A stretch of 64,000 nt of DNA, taken from positions 52,821,473-52,885,472 of the forward strand of contig JAYGXS010000001.1 in NCBI GenBank assembly GCA_036362985.1, in the 5' to 3' direction. Source of the stretch: Ligula intestinalis. Taxonomy: Eukaryota > Platyhelminthes > Cestoda > Diphyllobothriidea > Diphyllobothriidae. Position numbers and translations under genes: made by a program. The stretch's first letter is position 1; each line of letters starts with the position of its first letter. This document shows positions 53,996-64,000 of the stretch, in pieces. The notes beneath the pieces were generated by a model, which made no database searches, had not been told where the DNA came from, and worked only from the letters and a program-made list of their open reading frames with translations.

Positions 53996-54120
53996 CTGCC
54001 CATAATTTACATAATCTGTACAAATAGAATGCGTCAGTGAAGCTGTAAGATGAAAAACTGTACAGCTGCCGGCAAACAAACGCGAGGCTAAAAACATCAT
54101 CATGCCCAGTTAAGTTACAG

Positions 54121-54330
54121 GCTGGTCCCAGACGGCTCCACCTAAAGTTAAGATGAACGGAGGAAGCAAGAATGCGATTGATTTGTCCGAGGCGACATCT
54201 CTGCCAAGGAGGTGGACTTCTCCCACCACCACCAACATCAGAAATAACAACAGCGTGCAGGCCAAATGCGCCCCCATGGAAATATGGTGTAGAACACTGC
54301 CGGCTGTATCGTCTCGCCACATCTCTCCGA
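54121..54330 (-). repeat. Repeat shared with 60390-60545
   Basis: The minus strand reads GCCGGCAGTGTTCTACACCA and CATGGGGGCGCATTTGGCC; 60545-60390 has GCCGGTGGCAATCTACCGCA and CATGGAGGCGCATTTGGCC. Only some 55 bp align by eye. It could be the 5' untranslated region of the minus LINE or a separate short repeat. Confidence 0.4.
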
Positions 54331-54639
54331 ATATAATTTCACGACCCCTTATTCAACTGCAAACGGTCATTGCTTATTACTAAGATAAATTAACTCCCTA
54401 ATTAAGTATGGACCTAGAAGGGTGAAACTTAATGGTTAAAAAGAGAGAGAACTATTAGTCTTAGATGTGGGTGCGTGGTGAGGGAGTAGAGGAGAGGGGC
54501 GTGTATTTATCACAACGAAACAGTTCATGTTTCAGTGAAAACCTCTGAAGTGTGATTAAAGGGGGAGGGGACGCATAGGAAAGGGCAGCAAATGGTCCTA
54601 AGGCGGAGCGAGGAGGCGTGAAAGGGAATGAGTTTATCA

Positions 54640-54930
54640 ATCGTCACCACGCCAATGCAAGTTTGATCACATGATTCAGCTGCTTACAGAAGTCCGCTTT
54701 TCTTCGCCTATCGCAGCGGTCTACGCAAAGCGTAGGAGACGCCCGGTCGTCGCCCGAAGTACGACCTTAACTGCAGTCCGTTGGTCGACCGTATGGCCAG
54801 TGTCCACTAGGCGCTTCGTGATCGAACTCTTGAGCATTTTATTTTCCACTTTCAGCATATGTTCAGCTGACCGCGTTGTCAACTGCATTTGCGTGCGCCG
54901 GACGCATTTGCATCCGCAACTAGAAGAAGG
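54640..54930 (-). pseudogene. Penelope-like element, GIY-YIG C-terminal part
   Basis: The minus strand encodes SSCGCKCVRRTQMQLTTRSA, EHMLK, SSITKRLVDTGHTVDQRTAV and KVVLRATTGRLLRFA, then a stop. This matches the copy at 56390-56060 (CGCKYIGCTQRQLVTRAKEH). It starts in the middle of the nuclease core, and its missing front is at 56905-57187, beyond an inserted LINE. Confidence 0.65.
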
Positions 54931-56059
54931 AAGAGAATCTTGCTTTATTTACGATTGAACATCATGCATTTTCAGCGAAAAAATGGCTCCATTCAGAGAA
55001 AGCAAAGAATAGGTTAAGTAATGGGTCATGTTAAATGTAAAAATTCATGTAATACAATTCAAGTTTTACACGGTATCCACGTCTACTATGGAGACAGATC
55101 AGATTTCAACTTCTCAATTTCCGCTACTTCACACGTGAGGTAGCGTGCTAGAGATGGGAGTACCGAGTGCTAATATGCTGATGTGTGGCAAGACATATGA
55201 CGGAAGCCTCGACGCATGGGACGGGAAGACTTCGCAGTCATCTGTTCAGAGTGGAGAGGGTGGGCGACCTCATTAAGGATGCGATCAGCAAATTGCTTGA
55301 CCGTTTTAGAGTGGCGTTGTACTATAATGTCAGCTAAAAAACATAGGTAACACCGGCAGCTGAAAAGAGCATTCGGAGGCTACGTTTCAAAATGACTAGG
55401 TCTTTTTTAAGTAAGGCTAGAAAAATAACTGGAGAGCAGTAAAGAATGAGGGGAAGAAAACAGGCATCTACAAAACGTCAGATTAGGGCTTTCGGTGTGT
55501 GATATGACCGCAAACGGTGGATAAAATATAAAAGATTACGGGTTTTGATAAAAAGGCCTTCTATATGAAGAGAAAATGTAAGGTTGAATGCTAATGTAAC
55601 ACCAGGGTATCGAAAAGAGGATAATTCGGTGGGCAGAATGTCAATAGTTGCAGGACTGGGAGTGGGTCGCAGTCGAAAAATACATGGACTGACTTTCCCT
55701 CGTTAAGTAGAAGGCCATTAGCTGACGACCATGTTGAGATATTATCTAGACCATCGTTCAGTATTTGGAGATGTGAATGACTTTTGAGCGGATGGCCATT
55801 ACCATATCATCAGCATATTTAACAAACAAGCATTCTTGAAGATGGTTATAGCTGTAAGATTTATTGGTGCCATAAATTTCGGGAGAGCTCCTCAGTTATA
55901 ACCCCTCATTGCATTAAGGTCCACGAATGAGAAAAACACGAAATTGAAACTATACAGAAAGGTCATAGGTCCTAGTCAGATAGAGACAAAATTGGAGGAA
56001 GAAAACGGGGAATTGAGTTGTGGAGAATATTGGGCTGGGGAATGTGCGAATCTGGGGCC

Positions 56060-56387
56060 TGTGGTTACCAAGGTAAGGCAAGGTTATCCACGTGCTCCAA
56101 CTGTTTGCAGAGGTCCGTTTTAAAGCGTCTAATATAAGCAGCTTCCAGGTAACACAAGATTCGAGATGTTCGTGCTCGAAAAAGAACTCGGAAAGAAGTT
56201 ATAGGATCTACCGAATGACCCGTGTCCAGTAGGTGTTCAGTGATAGAGGAACGAGGAGAACAGTTTTATTGCTTAAATAACCAGCTAGGTAGATGTTCCT
56301 TGGCTCTGGTTACCAATTGTCTTTGCGTACACCCTATGTACTTGCATCCACAAGTGCAAATGAATTCGTAAACGCAATTAGAGGTGG
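56060..56387 (-). pseudogene. Second Penelope GIY-YIG fragment inside the L2-like LINE
   Basis: From 56387 leftwards the minus strand reads TSNCVYEFICTCGCKYIGCT, QRQLVTRAKEHLPSWLFKQ, stop, then SSITEHLLDTGHSVDPITSF and LEAAYIRRFKTDLCKQLEHV, LALPW. This is the whole GIY-YIG nuclease and the usual end of a Penelope ORF, with one stop. It abuts the assembly gap, so its link to the sequence at 56398 and above is unproven. Confidence 0.75.
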
Positions 56388-56397
56388 NNNNNNNNNN
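56388..56397. other. Assembly gap of 10 N
   Basis: Ten undetermined bases lie exactly where the L2-like endonuclease-linker frame (to the right) meets the Penelope GIY-YIG frame (to the left). The true gap length is unknown, and the apparent join of the two frames across it should not be read as a protein. Confidence 0.95.
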
Positions 56398-56904
56398 GCA
56401 TTGACCGGTGAGATGCTTAAGTCTCTTCCAAATTTCATCCGAGGAGAGGGGAGCGGAAGAGGTAGAAGAAGTAAAAAGCTGACTAACAAAAGGGTCGTTC
56501 CGACTGGAAATCTCACGCTTTATCTGGACGTTCACAGCCTTTAGTCTATCTCGCAGACCTAGTTTATAGAGCAATTCCTTTTGACGTCTCAAAGTTTTTA
56601 GGTGGGGAGAAGAGATTCTGTCAGGTCTAACCGTGACAGTGTCAAGAGGACAGAAGACAATAAAAATTTCGTTTAAAAAAGTCGATAGATAATTACAGCA
56701 TGACTCGACATTCGAGCACTCTAGAAGGGAAGTAAGCTTGTCAGATATAACGGTCTGGAGCAAAGAAATATTATGCGGGGACGTGTCTCGAACCCTCCGT
56801 TTCCACTCGGATATTGCTGACAGCCCTTTATTGGAGCTACAACAGATGGTTGGCAAGCCCAATAACACAGAATGATCTGAGCCTGCCAATAGAGCTCTAT
56901 GTGT

Positions 56905-57190
56905 AAATGCGCAAACGCGGTTTGATGTAGCGTGCATAGGCAGAATGTCTGGATGGTCTAACTGGAATAGCCGTTGTTGTGCCTATGCACGATAATTTAG
57001 CGGCGACGTATGCTCTTTCAATCGTGCATCGTAGCCTGCGCTTGATCAGGTTGGACACAGTATCACCCTTAAAAGGGAGAAGGGTGCTCACTGGCTTTTT
57101 TGGCACTGATATTTCGGGAATAGTTTGTTGTCTGCGGTTGCGATATTTATCGATGAATTTCTCCAGATAGCCCTTCCCAAGAAACAATTT
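56905..57190 (-). pseudogene. Penelope-like element, front part of an interrupted copy
   Basis: The minus strand encodes LGKGYLEKFIDKYRNRRQQT, VSTLLPFKGDTVSNLIKRRL and, after a frameshift, LPMHATSNRVCAF. This is the segment that in Penelope ORFs comes just before the GIY-YIG nuclease. The frame then runs into the L2-like LINE. The missing nuclease core is at 54640-54930. Confidence 0.7.
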
Positions 57191-57971
57191 CCTCCTACTC
57201 TTTTTACCTATCGAGTTTTACCCTTCTTGGTCGATACTTAAGTGGACAGTTCACTTATCTTATTAATAGGCTAGGACCATTTGCAGTTGAATAAGAGGTC
57301 GCGAAATTATATGACATCAATTAAGTCTACTATTCTCATGATCTTTGCCTTGTTCAAATTTCCTCCCAGGAAACAATAATTCAAAATCTCCCCGCACCAG
57401 CATTTACATCATACATGGTCACATCCAAATCCCCACAACATGTGTTTATAACCAGCACCTATTGTTAGCAGTTCCTGCAAGATGTAATAACCTGAGCATC
57501 TGTGAATACTGCGACCGACGATCTAACCAGGCACATAAAGTACTTTCGGCTAAACTAGTGTGGACCCCATTACCAGTAGTTAGCGCTTATGAGTCAATTG
57601 ACGCACTAAGTTTTTGAAGAGAAGACGGAGTGCTCTGGAAATTGTACGACACGATTATCGCACATTAGAAACCTTCGAAAATATCGCGTTTCCGAAAATC
57701 TTCCTCCTCCAAACGCAATCAAATATGTCAACTTTACTGCTCTGACCGACCGTTCCAGACTCCTTGAACTCACAGTCAGATTATGTTAACGTGGCAAAAG
57801 GGGTATACAGGGTGTCGTGGTAGGTGACCCACGTTGCAGCGAGAAAGTGATTTTAGATTCACCGTTGTGGGTTGAAGGAAGTTGATTTCATGCTGACGAG
57901 GATGACGTACAGCAGATAAACTATTTTCAGTTTTCACGCACGATGACATGTAAGTCTATTACAGGGGTATT

Positions 57972-58043
57972 CATTGATATAGACCCCTGCATTCATTTAT
58001 ATAGACCCCTGTATGCATTTATATAGACCCCTGTATGCATTGT
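57972..58043. repeat. 22-bp tandem repeat, about three copies
   Basis: The unit ATATAGACCCCTGTATGCAT plus TT recurs with a 22-bp step: AGACCCCTG begins at 57981, 58003 and 58025. The complementary word CAGGGGTATTCAT lies just before, at 57963. It overlaps the end of a transposase fragment. Confidence 0.8.
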
Positions 58044-58460
58044 AATATTTTCGTCGGGCACCAAGGCAATTGCATTCATAAATTCTCCGGATGTTTATGA
58101 GCGTGGGTGTATTTCTTTCTACAGGCACCAATGACAACCGCTGTCTCGAGTAATTGATTTTTTTCATGATTCTTGAAACGGTGGACTGTGACGTCGGCAC
58201 CTGCAGGATCCCCAATTCCTGAACGATTTCTCTCTCGGTCATCTAGTTTTGACTATTGACCATCTCAGCAACAAGCTGCTTAGTTTTTTTCGATGTTTGT
58301 TTCGGCCTTCTCTTCTCATAAGCGGCTTTGAAATCTCGCTCGTAATTTTCATTCTTGCTCAGGTTTTTTGCAATTCTTTTGACTGTCGAATAAGACAAAT
58401 TGAGTGTCTCGCCTATCTTCTTCAGATGGATTGCCTGCTCAATATTGAGTAGGAGGAGAA
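58040..58460 (-). pseudogene. IS630/Tc1-like transposase, N-terminal DNA-binding part
   Basis: On the minus strand 58445-58250 reads IEQAIHLKKIGETLNLSYST, VKRIAKN and TKQLVAEMVNSQN, stop, then MTEREIVQELGILQVPTSQS and VSRIMKKINYSRQRLSLVPV, ERNTPTLINIRRIYE. Two helix-turn-helix units followed by such a linker are typical of IS630/Tc1-like transposases. The catalytic domain is absent, replaced by the 22-bp repeat. Confidence 0.6.
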
Positions 58461-58600
58461 GGGCGAAACAAACATCGGAAACAACTAAGCAGCTTGTTGC
58501 TGAGATAATTAATGCTCAAAAGGAGATGACCGAGAGAGAAATCGTTCAGGAATTGGTGATCCTGCAGGTGCCGACGTCACAGTCCACCGTTTCACCGCAA
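58453..58600 (+). pseudogene. Inverted partial copy of the same transposase
   Basis: The plus strand encodes KQTSETTKQLVAEIINAQKE and MTEREIVQELVILQVPTSQS, TVS, nearly the same as the minus-strand copy 58312-58180. The two arms, about 135 bp each, face each other across 140 bp. The plus copy stops after TVS and the following sequence is unrelated. Confidence 0.7.
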
Positions 58601-61495
58601 ACGGCCACCACGGGTGATAATATTTCAACGAGTGACATCGCGGATGCTGACCCAAAAGCAATTACCTCTCCAAAGAGCAAACATAAAATTCACAAGGTCT
58701 GGGGAAGAAAGTTTTTGTTCCAGCGATTGCATCTATTCCTCCTCAAATGTTGCTATATGTAACCAAATTCAACCTTTCCAACGTGTCACACATAACAAAT
58801 CTTCGATTTTACTTCTAAAAAACTTATCTCGAGGTAAGAGATCCACGCCCATACCCCGTTAATTCATAAAGACATCGGAGGTCAAGTTAGATTTGCATTC
58901 TACGATTTCGGTCTCGACTAAAACTTCACAAGCTATGAAAATATTTCTTAGCATCATGTTTTCCAGTCCTCCATTGCCTGAGATTTGGTAAGTGACCGTT
59001 GAAAGCTCTACTGATTGAAGACCTCAGTTTAATCCGGATGTTTAAGACCAAGCATTTTTCAATAACATCTTAATTTTAGAACCCCTGCTATTTTTGGCAA
59101 CACAACCATCTCGAGCTGAACTGGGAACTTTTCCCTAAGTTGACGCACGCCATGCTCTCGACATTTACATAAAAACCAAGGCTCACGCTTTTCGGAAAAA
59201 CACGATAACTTGGTATGCCCAATTTCCCCACACCACAAACTGCGCCAAACATTGCCCTCTAACATCCGAACCTTTCGACATCTGCGTTCATATAATCACA
59301 TCCCTGAGCATCCTCCTGGCAAACACTCGCGGCCTTCGTCCCACAAATACCGACGATCCATTCAAAGACTAGTACACGTAGCGAACGAAAATATCCCTTA
59401 CCACATCCCGGACTTCTTTGTGCGGCTTTAATACAGCGAAAATAGTAAAAGATCCCATTAACAGCATCTCAGAATGTTGTATAATTCAGGAGACGTTCAT
59501 TTGGGTCTCGGCAATTAAGCGGATAGAGGCGTGAAAGGAAAGCCAAGGCTCGCACACTTTTGAAAGGTGTAGGTCAATGGCCTGCTGCTGACAGTGAAAG
59601 GTTGATTATATCGACTGTTTGAAGGTCCTCGTGGCCAAGAAACTGTACAAAAAGAGAGGGAATGGGCATTCTTTCTTCTGTTAACGCAATCCAGACATTT
59701 TACATACTAGGGCGGGAGGATTTGAGACTTAAATTTGAGTGCAGTCGGCAAGAAGAGATGTTGTTTAATGGACCCACATAATCGACTGAAATCGGATATA
59801 AGGTCTTAACCGTTTTTCTTGGTCGGCTTAGTCTAATAAACCAGCGTAGAACTGATCCCGATAAAATAGCCGTCATATATCAGGAGAAGATATTCGTCGA
59901 CACCATAAAGGCGGCTCTATGATTAATCCTGCCTAAACATATTGAACAATTGAACCAAACAAATTTGCACTTGGAGTGGGTAACATTGCTCGCGTATCGG
60001 AACAGCATTAGAAGGTAAAACAGAAGAAATAACGGAATTTGGCACAAAATTTCATTTGCAGGATAAAAATAAACAAGCTGCGACGGCCCAAAAGAGTCTA
60101 AACAATGACCCTGATTCTACACACACTGGCTTTGTTGGCGGCCCCTGAAAAAATACAGAAAAATGGATGGATTTAGAGAGATGGTCTTTAAAAAAGGCCT
60201 AACGGTTTAATAATCAAAAAAATTGACATAACGGACATTTGGAATGTCTTTCGTCGTTGGATTAGTCGAAGATAATGCCCGAATATGGTTCAGTTAACAT
60301 ATTCGGTTTAAGAAAATCAGCAATTGCATCCTGGGTCGCTGCGCATGCACACCACGCATCGGTTTGGTCGGTCAGCGGCGAATCCATCGCGGGAACTGGT
60401 AAACCAGTGCCTGGGCCCCCAACATAGTCGCCGTACTCGTCTTAACTGTATACGCCGATTCGCATGCCGCATCTGGCGCTTTGGCCAAATGCGCCTCCAT
60501 GAAAACCTGCGGTAGATTGCCACCGGCTACACTGCACCGTTATATCACTCCTCATAAGCACTCATACCACCCGCGGTCACACCAAGATCGCATACTATGT
60601 GCTCCCTCAGTTCCGTGTCCTCGGAGCTTGAGAATGTGAGGGTTAATTAGAAACAATAGTTTGTAGCCCTAACAATTGATGCTTTACCAACCCACGCCAG
60701 CAGCCCAGTTTGTATTGTGTGTTCAACGGCATGCTTGTGAGTATGTAAGTAAGTATTTACGCACAGTAGGCCGAATTTGCCCCCCCCAGCCCAGCTCCGC
60801 ATGTCGCTACCTTGCTACATGTTTGACATAAGCCTGAGACTATCGTGGTTGGGCATACTGAAACAAATCTGTACATAGGGTAATATTAATAGGCTAGGTA
60901 ACGCATAGGTTAGTTAAAAACTATAATGTGACCGTCTTCCAAACTGCATCGGAATGAAGTGGAAGCCGCATAGGACACCCCCGCTTGTATAAACAAAGTG
61001 TAAAATTTTGATAAATATTTAGAGCAAGAGGGAGTACGAATATTGCGAATAACCTAGTTCTCTTAGAGACGTAAGCCTGACATTTAGAATGAACCATTCA
61101 ATCCTAAAGTTGGTGTGTGCGTTAGCAGTGAGATAGCCATAGAACACAAATACTGGAAGCTACGTGTGCAGTCAGAAAAAGAGGATTTAAGTGCTAAGTT
61201 AATTGGGCAGCAGGCTTGGCGTTCCACCGCCTGGATAAACCTTGGCAGTAGGTTCCTACGCTAACAATACTCTCATCCTATGGCTTATAACTTTTTGTGT
61301 GCAGGTAAGACCGGCTTCCCGGTCCTGATAGCGGCCGCCTCTGCCGTGGCTGGGCTTATAAGTGCATTCAATAAATGCTCGGCAGGCCAGTACATTTATA
61401 TGCGAACAGGGTACAAGCTAAAACATGAGATCAATAATGCTCGTCTCTTTATACAAGTGATCCGTGGGAATAGACGGGGGGGGGGGGGAACAAAA
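58600..61495. other. No gene recognised
   Basis: Apart from the repeat at 60390-60545 (see 54121-54330), I see only short frames without motifs, for example 59059-59265 and 61280-61573. A 13-G run lies at 61476-61488, just before the LINE at the right edge. Confidence 0.4.
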
Positions 61496-61504
61496 GACGG
61501 CTGG

Positions 61505-63775
61505 TTTGGTGGAAGCATTCCAGATCGATTACATCCTAGTTGGTTCACGGTTTCGCAGCTGGGTCCACGATAGCAGGTCGATGCGAGGTGCTGAAACTGG
61601 TAACGTCCACGGGTCTGACCATGTTCTCGTTCGCACGCGCCTGAAGGTTTACCTCTCACCTGTGCTCAAACTGCCACGTGCGAGACGCCTTGATGTCGCA
61701 AAGCTCCAGCAAACCAACACTACCGAGGCTCTAAGCACAGAAATCCAGTCCCGTCTTATGACCCAGGCTGACAACGAGGGCAGTAGCAAGTGGCCATCAC
61801 TGAAGACATCCATCTATGGGGCAGCTGAGGAGATTCTCGGATTCACTCAGCGGCGCCGCAGTGACTGGATCAGCGGAAGAACCCTGCAGCTATCGGCCGA
61901 GACGACTCGAGCCAGGTCCCGGAACGATGCCTCCTTCCGCAAACTTCGAAAGCTGACAGCAAAGTCGGCTAGAGATGACCGGCAGAAGTATTGGTCCGAA
62001 ACGGCGACTTCTATGGAGCAGGCTTCTAATGTTGGTGACACTCGAAAATTGTACCAAATCATACGCCAGGTTAGTGGTAAGCCCTCGACACTTGGTGATT
62101 CTGTTCGCGATGTGAATGGAGGATTTATTGCCGAAAACTCGGCCAAGGTCGATCGCTGGCGTGAACACTTCGAGAACCTACTCAACTTTGACGAACAACC
62201 CATCTCAGCCTCCCTCTCCTCCACAGCGGAGTTTCAATCCTCTCCTGCCTACGCAGTGTCGTGTGACATCCCTTCCGAAGACGAAGTTACCGATGCAATG
62301 CAGAGGCTACGCAACAACAAGGCGTGCGGAGAGGACGGTATTTCTGCAGAAATCTACAAGTCCTGTGTCGACACCCTGGCTCCTCGGCTCCAGGAGGTGA
62401 TTGTACAGGCGTGGCGAGAAGAGACCGTTCCCGATGACTGGGGCTCAGGTATCCTTGTACCTGCTCACAAGAAGGGAGATAAGACAAGATGCTGGAAAGA
62501 TCTTCGCGGTTGTCCTTCTCAGGCGCTTCCAGTCTGTACGTGACTCCAGGACACGACCCAACCAAGCCGGATTCCGAGCTGGGCGTGGATGTGCGAATCA
62601 AATATTCACACTGAGGCGCACTCTAGAATTCCGCCATAGCTACCAGCAACCGACGGCCGTTTGCTACGTAGACGTTGCCGCCGCATTCGATTCCATCCAC
62701 CGTGAGTCCCTGTGGCGAATAATGGAACTGGATGGAGTGCCGACCAAACTCATTGCGATGATTAAGGCCTACTATCGGTCTACCAACGCACGAGTCCTGG
62801 TCCACAACAATCTCTCTCAGTCGTTCGATATCCGGTCTGGTGTCCGACAGGGCTGCGTCCTTTCGCCCATTCTGTTTAACTACGTCATTGACTGGATTCT
62901 CGGCAAAGCCCTACATGAAGAGGACGGTGTTGAACTTGCACCCGGACGCCGACTTAATGATCTTGACTACGCCGATGATATTGCGCTGTTAGCCTCAAAC
63001 TTTGATGGTCTACAGTCAGTAGTGTCGCGGTTAAATGAGATCGCTATGTCGGTAGGCATGTCCATAAATTCCGGAAAGACGAAGTTGTTCTCGAGCTGCA
63101 TCCCTGACCAGGAAAAGGCACCCCTGGAGATTAATGGCCATCAACTTGAAGAAGTAAACAGCTTCCGAATGGGCAGAGCAAGGACGACATTGTCTCCCGT
63201 ATCGATGCTCCTCGCTGGGTTTTCTAAATCCTTCGAAAGCGCCTATGGATCCAACGTGACATCTTCATTGCCACGAAGATTCGTGTATACCGTGCATCCA
63301 TCCGGTCAGTCCTCCTCTATGGATGTGAATGCTGGGCTGTGCGCGCTGAAGATGAGCGAAGACTGGAGGTCTTTGACCACCAGTGCCTGAGGACGATCCT
63401 GCGAGTTAAGCATAGCGACTTCATCTCAAATGAGACAGTCCGCATCCGCTGCGATCGTATCACGAGGATATCTCAGGCCATTCAAGAAAGGCGACCGAGG
63501 TGGTTTGGACACGTTCTCCGTCGTCCACCCCACGAGCTTACCTATGCTGCCCTCGACCCGGCACCACAGCCCACCTGGAAACGTCGAAGAGGAGGGCAAC
63601 TAAAGACTTGGCTAGACACCGTCCGGTAAGACATGGAAGCAGTTCTTGGACCTTCTATCTTTGGCCTCCGTCACTGGAGAAGAGACTGGGTGGAGCTTTC
63701 GAGATCCGCTGCCGCCAATCGCCACGCATGGAGAGGTACCGTCCGTGACATCATTGAGGCCGGCTAGATCAGGCA
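61505..63775 (+). pseudogene. RTE-type endonuclease-reverse transcriptase, two frameshifts
   Basis: The first frame (to 62543) has QIDYILVGSRF, VHGSDHVLVRTRL, ILGFTQRRRSDW, VRDVNGGFIAENSAKVDRWR, LRNNKACGEDGISAEIYKSC and LVPAHKKGDKTRC. A deletion of about 35-40 bp at 62485-62495 then removes the usual ENYRGISL part and shifts the frame. The second frame has AGKIFAVVLLRRFQ, RPNQAGFRAGRGCANQIF, VDVAAAFDSIHRESLWRI, SGVRQGCVLSPILFNYVIDW and LNDLDYADDIALLASNF. A second deletion at 63165 follows, then VFDHQCLRTILRVKHSDFIS, RRPRWFGHVLRRP and RGGQLKTWLDTVR. Intact catalytic words with only small breaks suggest a fairly recent insertion. Confidence 0.88.
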
Positions 63776-63810
63776 TGATCACAACCATAACAAGTACAAG
63801 TAAGCATTTC
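61505..63810 (+). mobile_element. RTE-type LINE, 5'-truncated in the endonuclease
   Basis: The element starts inside the endonuclease (FQIDYILVGSRFRSWV, then GSDHVLV) and runs to a short 3' end with CAACCATAACAAGTACAAGT near 63800. A single large ORF2 with few breaks and the AP-endonuclease plus DYADD reverse transcriptase fit the RTE group. It is the least decayed LINE in the window. Related remnants lie at 8740-9240 and 18940-19135. Confidence 0.85.
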
Positions 63811-64000
63811 AGACGGGTGCGAGGGGGGAGGCAAGACAGAGGGTGCGGAAAAGTGCACGCAGGTAAGCGACCGTTGGCCATTCTAGGCGCGCTGGTTACT
63901 TTGGGCACACGACTTGATAGCGGAGCAATCGAAAGAAACAACGAGATCACACCGAAACAGGGACACGCGAATAAATCCCACGATATGCGATGGTTCATGG

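Larger units (their letters stand above)
52600..54330 (-). pseudogene. CR1/jockey-like LINE, 5' portion of the interrupted minus-strand copy
   Basis: A 458-codon frame (54320-52944) holds ORF1: a middle segment MVQMLVAKFNRLELEVKEMK (coiled-coil-like), a low-complexity part, then FIIQGLPESSAETPSERSEA and RPLKIVLTSDTEAKLLLSRR. The first 130 codons or so overlap other repeat sequence and may be untranslated. ORF2 starts near 52890 with LTFMYNNAQSLLSKMDELRI, ITDTWLSDQIDNREIGIPGF and RGGGVATF, and stops abruptly at 52600 where the plus LINE begins. The rest of ORF2 is found at 47265-44826. Confidence 0.85.
54935..56905 (-). mobile_element. L2-like LINE inserted in a Penelope element
   Basis: On the minus strand 56905-56440 encodes ALLAGSDHSVLLGLPTICC (end of an AP-type endonuclease) and LKTLRRQKELLYKLGLRDRL (linker). 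The reverse transcriptase continues at 55880-55120 with QECLFVKYADDMVMAIRS (YADD, 55801-55830), STWSSANGLLLNEGKS, PLILYCSPVIFLALLKKDLV and PSLARYLTCEV. Its 3' end is near 54935 with AATAAAGCAAGATTCTC. The middle is lost and replaced by a Penelope piece and a gap. The family name is a guess from motif style. Confidence 0.6.

Noticed and set aside
56266..56937. A 223-codon minus frame joining an endonuclease linker to a GIY-YIG nuclease as a new domain pair.
   Set aside because: The join runs through 10 N; it is two unrelated retroelements next to an assembly gap.
57960..58045. CRISPR-like array.
   Set aside because: The units are head-to-tail without spacers, and the context is eukaryotic transposon DNA.

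Overview
The window looks like nuclear DNA of an invertebrate animal, most likely a flatworm and perhaps a tapeworm. The evidence is a gene broken by many GT-AG introns (one only 39 nt) and a dense load of CR1/jockey-like, RTE-like and L2-like LINEs, Penelope-like elements (PLEs), Tigger and mariner DNA transposons and tRNA-derived SINE pieces, the mix seen in Platyhelminthes. Nothing prokaryotic is present. The lineage is inferred from style, not from a marker gene.

Positions 406-24278 (+) hold the one host gene I can support. I rebuilt 16 coding exons by eye. They join in phase into 3456 nt (1151 codons plus stop), with an in-frame stop just before the first ATG and an AATAAA about 200 nt after the stop codon. 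The first half is a PLP-dependent class V aminotransferase of the cysteine desulfurase type. The second half is a PP-loop ATPase of the TtcA type (tRNA cytidine-32 2-thiolation) with all three cysteines expected to hold the 4Fe-4S cluster. One exon carries the hydrophilic linker and the start of the TtcA half, so the enzyme that frees sulfur from cysteine and the enzyme that puts sulfur on tRNA appear to be one protein. This is the most interesting object in the window. Its introns hold a mariner MITE, RTE and CR1-like fragments, SINE pieces, a hairpin element and an almost complete Tigger transposon.

From about 24.6 to 34 kb I find no host gene, only a PLE fragment, a small retroelement fragment and unclassified sequence. 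From 34 to 64 kb the window is a repeat graveyard: a tandem repeat with a hammerhead-ribozyme-like motif (34.0 kb), a PLE with direct long terminal repeats (39.66-42.0 kb, minus), a PLE between inverted repeats that carry hammerhead-like motifs (43.3-44.7 kb), a CR1-like LINE inserted head-on into another CR1-like LINE (44.8-54.3 kb), a PLE interrupted by an L2-like LINE that itself contains another PLE piece and a 10-N assembly gap (54.6-57.2 kb), a transposase fragment folded back on itself (58.0-58.6 kb), and a long RTE-type LINE at the right edge (61.5-63.8 kb). All these reading frames are interrupted, so they are annotated as pseudogenes or mobile-element remains.
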